From: CAZONU01 sp965370045
Lineage (GTDB): Bacteria > Planctomycetota > SZUA-567 > JAKLDR01
Assembly: GCA_965370045.1 (NCBI GenBank)
Contig: CBDUSI010000030.1
Location: 1-40,922, forward strand
Direction: 5' to 3'
Length of the DNA stretch: 40,922 nt
Shown here: positions 25,932 to 33,245 of the stretch, one piece after another
Numbering within the stretch: position 1 is the first letter of the stretch
Layout: each line of letters starts with the position of its first letter
Made by a program: the position numbers and the translations under genes
The notes under the pieces: model-generated
Told to the model about the DNA's origin: nothing
The model's input: only the letters and a program-made list of their open reading frames with translations
Database searches by the model: none

Positions 25932-27097
25932 CAGCTTCCCTCGCCGAACAGGTCGCGCAGCTTCTCGAAGATGTTGCCCTTCACGGGCTCGACGGGTTTG
26001 TTCTCCTCCTCGGCCAGCTGGCGGATCAGCTCCTGCTCGCGCTTGCCGGGCTTCCGGGGCACCTCCACGGTCACCCGGACCATCTGGTCGCCGCGGCCGT
26101 AGCCGCTCACGTTGGGCAGGCCCTGGCCCCGGAGCCGGAAGACCTGCCCGCTGGGCGTGCCCTTGGGGACCTTCAGGCGGCTCTTGCCGTCGATGGTCGG
26201 CACCTCGATGGTCGCGCCCAGCACCGCCTGGCTGTAGGCGATGGGCATCTCCATGAGCACGTCGTCGTGGTGCCGGGTGAAGAACTCGTGGGGCCGGACG
26301 CGCACGGTGCAGTAGAGGTCGCCGGGCGGCGCGCCGGGGTCGCCGGCCTCGCCCTCGCCGGCCAGGCGCATGCGGGTGGCGTCCTCGATGCCCGCGGGGA
26401 TGCGGATCTGGATCTTGGCGTTCTCCGCCTCGCGGGCGGTGCCCGCGCAGCGCCCGCAGGGGTCGCTGACCTCTTGCCCGGAGCCCGCGCAGCGCGGGCA
26501 GGTCGACTGCATGCTGAAGAACCCTTGCCGGGAGACCACCTGGCCGCGGCCGGCGCAGTAGGAGCAGGTGGTCGGCTGGGTGCCCTTGCGGGCGCCCGTG
26601 CCGCCGCACTCCGAGCAGAGCTTGTTGCGGCGCAGGTCGATGGTGCGCGACGTGCCCTTGGCCGCCTCCATGAAGTCGACGGTCAACTCGCAGCGCAGGC
26701 TGGCCCCCGGCTGGGGACCGTAGCCGGCGCGTCCCCCGCCGCCGAAGATGCCCTCGAAGATGCTGCCGAAGCCGCCGCCGCCGCAGCCGCGGCCGCGGCC
26801 TCCCCCGAAGATGTCGCCGAAGGCCGAGAAGATGTCCTCCACGTTGCGGAAGTGGACTTCCTGCCCGCCCATGCCCGCGTGGCCGAATTGGTCGTAGCGC
26901 TGGCGCTTCTCCTGGTCGCTGAGCACCTCGTAGGCGTCGGCGGCCTCCTTGAACTTCTCCTCGGCGGACTCGTCGCCGGGGTTGCGGTCGGGATGGTGCT
27001 TCATGGCCAGCTTGCGATAAGCCTTCTTGATCTCGTCCTCGGAGGCGGACTTCTCCACCCCCAGGACTTCGTAGTAGTCGCGCTGGGCCTCGGCCAT
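25931..27097 (-). CDS. dnaJ: Chaperone DnaJ
   Basis: A 388-residue type A J-protein starting at MAEAQRDYYEVLG. The J domain (5-70) has HPD in KHHPDRNPG. A Gly-rich linker (GGGRGRGCGGGGFG) follows, then four zinc repeats: CSECGGTG, CSYCAGRG, CPRCAGSG and CGRCAGTA. The last lacks the final Gly of the CxxCxGxG pattern. The C-terminal substrate domains (PPGDLYCTVRVRPHEFFTR, KVPKGTPSGQVFRLRGQGLP) are complete. It stimulates DnaK ATPase. It lies 95 bases after groEL1, with a possible attenuator hairpin between, and overlaps grpE by one base. Confidence 0.97.
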   Translation of the reverse strand: MAEAQRDYYEVLGVEKSASEDEIKKAYRKLAMKHHPDRNPGDESAEEKFKEAADAYEVLSDQEKRQRYDQFGHAGMGGQEVHFRNVEDIFSAFGDIFGGGRGRGCGGGGFGSIFEGIFGGGGRAGYGPQPGASLRCELTVDFMEAAKGTSRTIDLRRNKLCSECGGTGARKGTQPTTCSYCAGRGQVVSRQGFFSMQSTCPRCAGSGQEVSDPCGRCAGTAREAENAKIQIRIPAGIEDATRMRLAGEGEAGDPGAPPGDLYCTVRVRPHEFFTRHHDDVLMEMPIAYSQAVLGATIEVPTIDGKSRLKVPKGTPSGQVFRLRGQGLPNVSGYGRGDQMVRVTVEVPRKPGKREQELIRQLAEEENKPVEPVKGNIFEKLRDLFGEGS

Positions 27098-27129
27098 GAT
27101 CCCGAACTCTCCGGGTGCTCTCCCGGCGT

Positions 27130-27164
27130 GAAAGAGGGGCGGCAAGCTGGCTGCCCCGCCCCTC
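27130..27164 (-). terminator. Possible attenuator hairpin between groEL1 and dnaJ
   Basis: On the transcript GAGGGGCGG (27164-27156) pairs perfectly with CCGCCCCTC (27142-27134) across a 13-base loop, followed only by TTTC. The stem is very stable but the U run is short, so partial termination or an mRNA end stabiliser is more likely than a full stop. Confidence 0.4.
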
Positions 27165-27192
27165 CCCCTTTGCGTTGAACCGTTATCGGCGG

Positions 27193-28812
27193 CTAATGCA
27201 CCGCGCCCTCGGTGGCCTTGCCTTCGTCTTCGTCCTTGGGCAGATCGGTGATGGCCGTCTCGGTGGTCAGGAGCAGGCCGGCCACGCTGGCGGCGTTCTC
27301 CAGGGCCAGGCGGGTGACCTTGCCCGGGTCGATGACCCCGGCCTTGACCAGGTCGGTGTACTCGCCCACCGTGGCGTCGAAGCCGGTCGCGCCCTTGGAC
27401 TCGCGGACCTTCTGGACCACCACGCCGGCGTCGAAGCCGCTGTTGGCCGCGATGGTGGCCAGCGGCCAGGCCAGGGCCTTCTTGACGATGTCCGCGCCGA
27501 ACTTGGCGTCGCCCTTGAGCTTCCCGCGGGCCGCCTCAACCGGGGCCTCGCAGCGCAGCAGGGCCACCCCGCCGCCGGGGACCACGCCCTCTTCGGCCGC
27601 CGCGCGCGCGGCGTGCAGGGCGTCCTCGATGCGCGCCTTCTTCTGCTTCATCTCCGCCTCGGTGGCCGCGCCCACGTTGATCTTGGCCACGCCGCCGGCC
27701 AGCTTTGCCAGGCGTTCCTCGAGCTTCTCGCGGTCGTAGTCGCTGGTGGTGGCCTCGATGGAGTTGCGGATCTGTTTGACGCGCGCCTTGACGTCACCGG
27801 CCGCGCCGCCGCCCTCGATGATGGTGGTGCTCTCCTTGTCGATGCGCACGGTCTTGGCCCGGCCCAGGTCGGTGATCTTGACGTTCTCGAGCTTGAGGCC
27901 CAGGTCCTCGCTGATGAAGTTGCCGCCGGTGACCGCCGCGATGTCACCCAGCATGGCCTTGCGGCGGTCGCCGAAGCCGGGGGCCTTGACCGCGCAGCAC
28001 TGCAGGATCCCGCGCAGGCGGTTGACTACCAGGGCGGCCAGGGCCTCGCCCTCGACGTCCTCGGCGATGATCAGCAGCGGCTGGCCGGTCTGGGCGACCT
28101 GCTCCAGGACCGGCAGGAACTCCCTGATGTTGGCCAGCTTCTTCTCGTGGATCAGCACCAGGGCGTTCTCGAGGACCACGCGCATCTCCTGGGGCTTGTT
28201 GATGAAGTAGGGCGAGAGGTAGCCCTTGTCGAACTGCAGGCCGTCGACCGTCTCCACGCTGGTTTCGAGGCTCTGGCCCTCCTCGACGGTGACCACCCCG
28301 TCCTTGCCGACCTTCTCCAGGGCGTCGGCGATGATTTTCCCGATCTCCGGGTCGTTGTTGGCGCTGATGGCCGCGACCGAGGTGATGTCCTCCTTGGTCC
28401 GGCAGGGCTTGGACAGCTTCTCGATCTCTTTCCGGGCGGCGCCCACCGCGGTGTCGATGCCGCGCTTGAGCTCCACCGGGTTGTAGCCGGCGGCCACGGC
28501 CTTGAGGCCCTCGGTGTAGATGGCCTCGGCCAGGAGGGTCGCGGTGGTGGTGCCGTCGCCGGCGGTGTCACTGGTCTTGGAGGCCACCTGCTTGATCATC
28601 TGAGCGCCCATGTTCTCGAACTTCTCGGGCAGCTCGATCTCCTTGGCCACGGTAACCCCGTCCTTGGTGACGGTGGGCGCGCCGAAGGACTTGTCCAGGA
28701 TCACGTTCTTGCCGGTGGGCCCCAGGGTGGCCTTGACCGCTTTGCTCATCTTGACGATGCCCTCCAGCACCTTGCGGCGGGCGGCGTCCTCGTACAGAAG
28801 TTGTTTCGCCAT
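27193..28812 (-). CDS. groEL: GroEL chaperonin, paralogue without GGM tail
   Basis: A 539-residue 60-kDa chaperonin. ATP-site DGTTTATLLAEAI near residues 86-98, the apical-domain segment VKAPGFGDRRKAML and GVVPGGGVALLR are intact. The C-terminus ends DLPKDEDEGKATEGAVH, acidic, with no Gly-Gly-Met tail. Such tails line the cavity floor in E. coli GroEL, so its folding chamber should differ chemically from that of the other copy (29451-31148). It lies downstream of groES but separated from it by the 273-base repeat, then is followed by dnaJ and grpE. It could form its own ring or mixed complexes; this cannot be decided from sequence. Confidence 0.97.
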   Translation of the reverse strand: MAKQLLYEDAARRKVLEGIVKMSKAVKATLGPTGKNVILDKSFGAPTVTKDGVTVAKEIELPEKFENMGAQMIKQVASKTSDTAGDGTTTATLLAEAIYTEGLKAVAAGYNPVELKRGIDTAVGAARKEIEKLSKPCRTKEDITSVAAISANNDPEIGKIIADALEKVGKDGVVTVEEGQSLETSVETVDGLQFDKGYLSPYFINKPQEMRVVLENALVLIHEKKLANIREFLPVLEQVAQTGQPLLIIAEDVEGEALAALVVNRLRGILQCCAVKAPGFGDRRKAMLGDIAAVTGGNFISEDLGLKLENVKITDLGRAKTVRIDKESTTIIEGGGAAGDVKARVKQIRNSIEATTSDYDREKLEERLAKLAGGVAKINVGAATEAEMKQKKARIEDALHAARAAAEEGVVPGGGVALLRCEAPVEAARGKLKGDAKFGADIVKKALAWPLATIAANSGFDAGVVVQKVRESKGATGFDATVGEYTDLVKAGVIDPGKVTRLALENAASVAGLLLTTETAITDLPKDEDEGKATEGAVH

Positions 28813-28847
28813 CTCGTGCTCCTAGTCGCTCGTGCCGGCGGGCCTGT

Positions 28848-29120
28848 TAGCAGTCCGTTGAAAAATGGAGCGCCGTGACGGCAGGCGCTCCCGAGTGCTG
28901 CGAGGCCCGAGGGTGAGTGCGATGCCTTTGGCATCGTGCGAATCCCGAGAACGAAGCAGCGCGACGGGACCGCCTGCCGCCCTTCGGGTTGGCCCATAAC
29001 GGCCCATCTTCGTCGTCGGGAACCCGAAGACGATGCTTGGGCATCGACTTCGGAACCCCTCCTCGAATCTGAACCATTCTGGCTCCAATCACGGCCGCTC
29101 CATTTTTCAACGGACTGCTA
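28848..29120. repeat. Full copy A of the ~274-bp inverted-repeat element (MITE-like)
   Basis: A 273-bp unit filling the groEL1-groES gap. Its ends are inverted repeats: TAGCAGTCCGTTGAAAAATG at the left and the mirror CATTTTTCAACGGACTGCTA at the right. Inside are small hairpins (CGATGCCCAAGCATCG near 29029-29044 and GATGCCTTTGGCATC near 28921-28935). No transposase is encoded. It is about 93% identical by eye to 31828-32101, which lies in the opposite orientation. The last three bases (CTA) are the reverse complement of the groES stop codon TAG. Transfer by a transposase elsewhere in the genome is likely, making it MITE-like. Confidence 0.88.
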
Positions 29121-29417
29121 GAACTTGGCCAGGATGTCGTCGGCGCGGATGATGATCAGCTCGTCGCCGTCGAGTTCCACCTCGTTGCCGGAGTACTTGC
29201 CGAAGAGGACGGTGTCGCCGGGCTTGACTTCCAGCGCGCCGCGCTTGCCGTTCTCCAGCAGTTTCCCCGGACCGGCGGCCAGGATCTCGCCCTTCTGGGG
29301 CTTCTCCTTGGCGGCGTCCGGCAGAACGATCCCGCCGGCGGTCTTCTCTTCGGCTTCCAGGCGCTTGACGACCACGCGGTCGTCGAGGGGTACCAGATTG
29401 CACTTCTTCTTAGCCAT
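29118..29417 (-). CDS. groES: GroES co-chaperonin
   Basis: A 99-residue protein of standard length. Core segments: PLDDRVVVKRLEAEEKTAGGIVLPDAAKEKPQKGEILAAGPGK, with the GGIVLP mobile loop that docks on GroEL, and the roof and C-terminal strands VLFGKYSGNEVELDGDELIIIRADDILAKF. It caps GroEL rings during ATP-driven folding. It is the only groES in the window, lying between two groEL genes, 33 bases after the upstream one. Its TAG stop is formed by the tip of the repeat element that follows. Confidence 0.98.
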   Translation of the reverse strand: MAKKKCNLVPLDDRVVVKRLEAEEKTAGGIVLPDAAKEKPQKGEILAAGPGKLLENGKRGALEVKPGDTVLFGKYSGNEVELDGDELIIIRADDILAKF

Positions 29418-29450
29418 TTCTATCTTACCTCCTGAAGGGTCGGTCTTCGG

Positions 29451-31148
29451 CTAGAAGCCACCCATGCCACCCATGCCGCCCATGCCGCCCATGCCACCCA
29501 TGCCACCCATGCCGCCCATGCCGCCCATGCCGCCGGGGCCACCGGGGCCACCGGGCATGGGGCTTTCCTTCTCGGGGACGTCGGCGACCATCGCGTCGGT
29601 CACCAGCAGCAGACCGGCGACGCTGACCGCGTTGGTCAGCGCGCTCTGGGTAACCTTGGCGGGGTCGATGATCCCGGCCTTGATCAGGTCGGTGTACTCC
29701 TGTTTGCGGGCGTCGAAGCCGAAGGCTCCTTTGCCTTCGGCCACCTTGCCGGCCACCACCGCGCCGTCCACTCCGGCGTTGTCGGCGATCTGCTTGAGCG
29801 GGGCGCTGAGCGCCCGGCGCAGGACTTCGATGCCGACCTTCTCGTCGCCGGTGACCTTGACCTTGCCCAGCGCGGCCGCGGCGCGCACCAGGGCCACCCC
29901 GCCGCCGGGGATGATGCCGCTTTCGATGGCCGCCTGGGTGGACTTGTGGGCGTTCTCCACCCGGGCCTTCTTCTCCTTGAGCTCGGTCTCGCTGGCCGCG
30001 CCGACGTTGATCTCGGCGACGCCCCCGGTGAGCTTGGCCAGGCGCTCCTGGAGCTTCTCGCTGTCGTAATCGCTGGTGGTGGTCTCTATTTCGTGGCGGA
30101 TCTGCTCGCAGCGGGCCTTGACGTCGGCCGCCGAGCCGGCCCCCTCCAGGATGATGGTGTCATCGCCGTCGACGCGCACCTTCTTGGCCTGGCCGAGGTC
30201 CTTGATGGATATCTTGTCGGGGTCGGCGCCCAGCGCCTCGAAGAAGGCCTTGCCGCCGGTGAGGGTGGCAATATCCTGTAACATGGCCTTGCGGCGGTCG
30301 CCGAAGCCGGGGGCCTTGACCGCGACGCAGGGCAGGATGCCGCGCATCTTGTTGACCACCAGGGTGGCCAGGGCCTCGCCCTCGATGTCCTCGGCGATGA
30401 TCAGCAGCGGCCGGCCGGCCTTGCTGACTTTCTCCAGGAAGGGCAGCCACTCCTTGATGCTGCTGATCTTCTTCTCCCAGATGAGCAGCAGGGGCTTCTC
30501 GAACTCGCAGACCAGCTCTTCCTGGCTGGTGGCGAAGTGCGGCGAGAGCATTCCGCGATCGAACTGCATGCCCTCGACCACCGACACGGAGGTCTCGGAG
30601 CCCTTGCCCTCCTCGACGGTGATGACCCCGTCCTCGCCGACCTTGTCGATGGCCTCGGCGATCATCTTGCCGACCTCTTCGTCGTTGTTCGAGGCCACCG
30701 CGGCCACCTGTACGATGAGCTCGCGCTTGCCCTTGACCGGCGTGGCCATGCCCTCGATGGCCGAGAGCGCCGCGCGCAGGCCTTTTTCGAGGCCGCGCTT
30801 GACCTCCGCGGCGTTGGCCCCGGAGATGACGTTCTTGAGGCCTTCGAGGTAAATGGCCTCGGCCAGCACCGTGGCGGTGGTGGTGCCGTCGCCGGCGTCG
30901 TCGGAGGTTTTGCTGGCGGCCTCCTTGACCATCTGCGCGGCCATGTTCTCGAACGGATTTTCGAGCTCGACCTCCTCGGCGACGGTGACGCCGTCCTTGG
31001 TGACGGTGGGCGCTCCCCAGGACTTGTCCAAGAGCGCGTTGCGGCCCCGCGGGCCGAGGGTGACCTTGACCGCGCGGGCCAGTTTGGAGACGCCATCGCG
31101 ACAGGCGTTCCAGGACTCGCGGTCAAAGCACAGCTGTTTTGCCCCCAT
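29451..31148 (-). CDS. groEL: GroEL chaperonin, GGM-tailed paralogue
   Basis: A 565-residue chaperonin, first gene of the operon. GDGTTTATVLAEAI, VKAPGFGDRRKAML and GIIPGGGVALVR mark the ATP site and conserved intermediate and apical parts. The tail is PGGPGGPGG followed by eight MGG repeats and Phe, longer than the E. coli tail of about four. Start ATG follows GGAGGAG. The upstream intergenic region holds a sigma-54-type promoter. Placed directly before groES, this copy is the more likely GroES partner under that promoter. The N-terminal QLCFDRESWNACRDGVSKL differs clearly from groEL1, so the duplication is old. Confidence 0.97.
   Translation of the reverse strand: MGAKQLCFDRESWNACRDGVSKLARAVKVTLGPRGRNALLDKSWGAPTVTKDGVTVAEEVELENPFENMAAQMVKEAASKTSDDAGDGTTTATVLAEAIYLEGLKNVISGANAAEVKRGLEKGLRAALSAIEGMATPVKGKRELIVQVAAVASNNDEEVGKMIAEAIDKVGEDGVITVEEGKGSETSVSVVEGMQFDRGMLSPHFATSQEELVCEFEKPLLLIWEKKISSIKEWLPFLEKVSKAGRPLLIIAEDIEGEALATLVVNKMRGILPCVAVKAPGFGDRRKAMLQDIATLTGGKAFFEALGADPDKISIKDLGQAKKVRVDGDDTIILEGAGSAADVKARCEQIRHEIETTTSDYDSEKLQERLAKLTGGVAEINVGAASETELKEKKARVENAHKSTQAAIESGIIPGGGVALVRAAAALGKVKVTGDEKVGIEVLRRALSAPLKQIADNAGVDGAVVAGKVAEGKGAFGFDARKQEYTDLIKAGIIDPAKVTQSALTNAVSVAGLLLVTDAMVADVPEKESPMPGGPGGPGGMGGMGGMGGMGGMGGMGGMGGMGGF
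29457..29531. repeat. 9-bp tandem repeat coding the GGM tail
   Basis: Eight successive CCACCCATG or CCGCCCATG units (plus strand) encode Met-Gly-Gly repeats at the GroEL C-terminus. The unit is near-identical, so the tail length could vary between strains by slippage without a frameshift. Confidence 0.8.
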
Positions 31149-31509
31149 TCTGAAACTCCTCCCAGACTACTGCTGAGTGAAACGAAAAACTATCAGGCTG
31201 GAATCCCCCCTGACGGAAACGAAGATGTCTTTGTACCGCAACCGTCGTGCCAAGTCTAACACAGATAGCCGGGCTTGCAAGTCCATGTTCCAGGGCCACT
31301 TGGGAAAGAGGCCCGCCGGGGCCGCTCTGCACAGGTGCGTCCGGAGTGTCAAAATGGCCCGCCGCAAAGGCTTAGGGACGTGCCAGATTGGCGCGGAGGG
31401 GAGCACAGAAGAGGAACTGGCCTTGCTTTGCCCGGGCTTCGTTCGTACTCTCTCCGGAGGGGCTTTGGAAAGGCTCGTCCCGCGAGCGGACAGTTTAAGG
31501 AGGAGCGCG
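31149..31509. other. Divergent intergenic region between groEL and desulforedoxin genes
   Basis: This 361-base region holds the sigma-54-type promoter for groEL on the minus strand (31238-31252), with the 5' leader of about 78 bases below it. A weaker sigma-70 candidate overlaps it on the same strand (TTGCAA and TAGACT, 16-base spacer, near 31255-31282). For the plus strand no convincing promoter was found; only the Shine-Dalgarno AAGGAGG before the desulforedoxin ATG is clear. No CIRCE inverted repeat (TTAGCACTC-N9-GAGTGCTAA) is seen. Confidence 0.6.
31238..31252 (-). promoter_or_regulatory. Sigma-54 (-24/-12) promoter for the groEL-groES operon
   Basis: On the minus strand TTGGCACGACGGTTGCGG matches the consensus YTGGCACGRNNNTTGCW: TGGCACG and TTGC are exact with the required spacing, and only the last W is G. 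The expected transcription start is near 31226, giving a leader of about 78 bases. Sigma-54 promoters need an enhancer-binding ATPase; no such gene is in the window. Confidence 0.75.
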
Positions 31510-31632
31510 ATGGCTACTGAAGTCGGTGAGGTTTATCTATGCAACATATGTGGCAACAAGGTCAAGATGCTGGAGAGCGGCGCGGGCGAGCTGGTCTGCT
31601 GCGGCCAGCCGATGGAGCAGGTCGACGAGTAG
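31510..31632 (+). CDS. Desulforedoxin (stand-alone desulfoferrodoxin N-terminal domain)
   Basis: A 40-residue protein with ATG start after a strong AAGGAGG. It reads as the desulforedoxin/neelaredoxin N-domain: VGEVYLCNICGNKVKMLESGAGELVCCGQPM, with the four cysteine ligands of an Fe(S-Cys)4 centre: CxxC near 13-16 and the adjacent CC near 32-33. In the family this is a small electron carrier, often fused to superoxide reductase; here the SOR domain is absent and the gene ends at once. It diverges from the chaperone operon. A redox or oxidative-stress role is inferred. Confidence 0.88.
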   Translation: MATEVGEVYLCNICGNKVKMLESGAGELVCCGQPMEQVDE

Positions 31633-31827
31633 ACCCGTCGAGCGCGCCTCGTCCGATCGATCGGAAAAGAAGAAGTGGTAGACGGCGCCGGCGATGAGGG
31701 CGGCCACTACTAACAAGCCAAAGACCGCTCCGGCGGCCGAGGGCACGTCGTACTTGCCCTCCATGATGGCCTTTATCTCGATGGGCTTCTCGCACTCCTT
31801 GCAGGCGGTGGTGCCCTCGGGATGTGC
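31537..31827 (-). pseudogene. 5'-truncated membrane-protein gene cut by the repeat element
   Basis: The frame runs from the element border through HPEGTTACKECEKPIEIKAIMEGKYDVP, a CxxC pair typical of a small zinc ribbon, then one hydrophobic helix (AAGAVFGLLVVAALIAGAVYHFFF), and ends inside the desulforedoxin gene on the opposite strand. No ATG, GTG or TTG lies between the element and Met at 31764, which would leave the CxxC part untranslated. The simplest reading is that insertion of the element removed the start and promoter. Alternatively a short protein begins at 31764 (75 residues). The part overlapping the desulforedoxin gene is unlikely to be conserved. Confidence 0.45.
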
Positions 31828-32101
31828 TAGCAGGCCGTTGAAAAATGGGGCGGCCGTGATTGGAGCCAGAATGGTTCAGATTCGAGGAGGGGTTCCGAAG
31901 TCGATGCCCAAGCATCGTCTTCGGGTTCTCGACGAAGGAGATGGGCCGTTATGGCCCAACCCGAAGGGCGGCAGGCGGTCCCGTCGCGCTGCTTCGTTCT
32001 CGGGATTCGCACGATGCCAGAGGCATCGCACTTACCCTCGGGCCTCGCATCGCTGGGCGAGCGCCCACCGTCACGGCGCTCCATTTTTCAACGGCCTGCT
32101 A
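31828..32101. repeat. Full copy B of the ~274-bp inverted-repeat element (MITE-like)
   Basis: A 274-bp unit with ends TAGCAGGCCGTTGAAAAATG and CATTTTTCAACGGCCTGCTA. It is inverted relative to the copy at 28848-29120. Internal hairpins are kept: GATGCCAGAGGCATC differs from copy A only in the loop, and CGATGCCCAAGCATCG is unchanged. It sits between a truncated minus-strand gene and the FecR gene, whose ribosome binding site GGAGA begins right after the closing CTA. Confidence 0.88.
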
Positions 32102-32113
32102 GGAGATTCGAGA

Positions 32114-33205
32114 ATGCGCAAAGCGAGTATGATGGTCGTGGCCGGAGCGCTCCTGGGCATGTTTTGCGGGCGCGCGGGAGCCGGCGAGAAGAAGGTTCCC
32201 AAGGCCTCCGGCAAGAAGGGCGAGGTGGTCGCCCGCGTGCTGCGGCTGGCCGGCAGCGTCAGCTTCCGGCGGGCGAAGGGCACCGGCTTCCAGGTTCTGA
32301 CCGCCAAGATCCCACTGTACGTTGAGGACCAGCTGAAGACCGGCAAGAAGAGCGCCGTGGAGCTCAAGCTGACCGACGGGGCGCGGATCACCCTGGGCGC
32401 GGCGAGCAGCATGGTGCTCCGCAAGGTGCGCACGCCGGCAAAGCCGGACGCTACCCTGCTGGACCTGGACGGCGGCTCCCTGGGCGTCACCATTAAGAAG
32501 CCCCTGGCCGGGCGCCAGCGCTTCGAGATCTCCACTCCGGTGGCGGTCTGCGGGGTGCGCGGCACGCGCCTGACCGTCGCGCACAGGAATCCCCGGCGCG
32601 GCCGCAGGGGCGCCAACCGGGGCCGGACCACCGTTACCCTGGGCATCGGCAAGGCCAACGTGAAGTGCCTGAACCCGATATTCGCGGGCCGGCCGGGACT
32701 CAACCTGGGCAGGAACCAGCTGACGGTGGTCACCTGGCAGGGCTTTGGCAAGCCTAAGCCCGTGCCCGTCAACAAGAGGCACCTCAAGAGGCTCATGGGG
32801 ATGCTGCCCGGGTGGGTGCCTGATCCCGCCGACCCCAACCTGCTCAGGCCGTTGGTGCGCCCCGGCGAGTCCGGGATACTCAAGCCCGGGACCGGCGGCG
32901 GTACTGGCCGTCCGGGCGTTTCTGGAGATTCGGGCGACGCCTACGGCAAGGGCGCCAGCGGGTTCTCGGGCGCCGTGGGCCGGACTATACTCGGCAGCGT
33001 GGGGCTCACCCGGGGCACGCCGATGGGCGGTCTGGCTGGCGGCGGGGCCGGCGGTGGGGGCGGGGCCGGAGGCGGTGGCGACACGGCCGGCGGCGATGGC
33101 GACCCGGTGGTCACTACCCTGGTCACTCCCGGCCAGCCGACCGAACCGCCACCACCGCCACCACCACCTGGGCCTGGGCCTGGGCCTGAGCCTACCAGCC
33201 CGTAG
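32114..33205 (+). CDS. Secreted FecR-domain protein with Gly- and Pro-rich tail
   Basis: A 363-residue protein. A signal peptide (MRKASMMVVAGALLGMFCGRAGAG) ends near residue 23. The FecR domain (about 37-175) shows VVARVLRLAGSVSFRR, LYVEDQLKTGKKSAVELKLTDGARITLGAASSMVL, LLDLDGGSLGV and FEISTPVAVCGVRGT, as in perimembrane FecR proteins. The tail is Gly-rich (GGGAGGGGGAGGGG), then polyproline, probably disordered and surface-related. It is not linked to a FecI sigma factor or TonB receptor, so iron signalling is unlikely. The ATG follows GGAGA, 12 bases after the repeat element. Its stop lies 40 bases before the CHASE2-cyclase gene. Confidence 0.88.
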   Translation: MRKASMMVVAGALLGMFCGRAGAGEKKVPKASGKKGEVVARVLRLAGSVSFRRAKGTGFQVLTAKIPLYVEDQLKTGKKSAVELKLTDGARITLGAASSMVLRKVRTPAKPDATLLDLDGGSLGVTIKKPLAGRQRFEISTPVAVCGVRGTRLTVAHRNPRRGRRGANRGRTTVTLGIGKANVKCLNPIFAGRPGLNLGRNQLTVVTWQGFGKPKPVPVNKRHLKRLMGMLPGWVPDPADPNLLRPLVRPGESGILKPGTGGGTGRPGVSGDSGDAYGKGASGFSGAVGRTILGSVGLTRGTPMGGLAGGGAGGGGGAGGGGDTAGGDGDPVVTTLVTPGQPTEPPPPPPPPGPGPGPEPTSP

Positions 33206-33245
33206 CCGGATCGACCAGACGAGTGATCGCGCGGGTTTTCTGACA

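Noticed and set aside
28847..29110. 87-residue frame covering repeat copy A as a possible encoded protein
   Set aside because: It spans the inverted ends themselves, has no family, and frames are open on both strands; no transposase motif is seen.
31149..31260. CIRCE element for HrcA upstream of groEL
   Set aside because: No TTAGCACTC-N9-GAGTGCTAA or close match on either strand.
31410..31440. Second sigma-54 promoter on the plus strand for the desulforedoxin gene (TGGCCTTGCTTTGC)
   Set aside because: The distance between GG and GC is one base short of the strict spacing and the -24 box is imperfect.
31694..32113. Long open frame through repeat copy B continuing in frame into FecR
   Set aside because: The FecR signal peptide begins cleanly at 32114 with its own GGAGA site; the upstream part is repeat DNA that is open by composition, and the same peptide appears in copy A unrelated to FecR.
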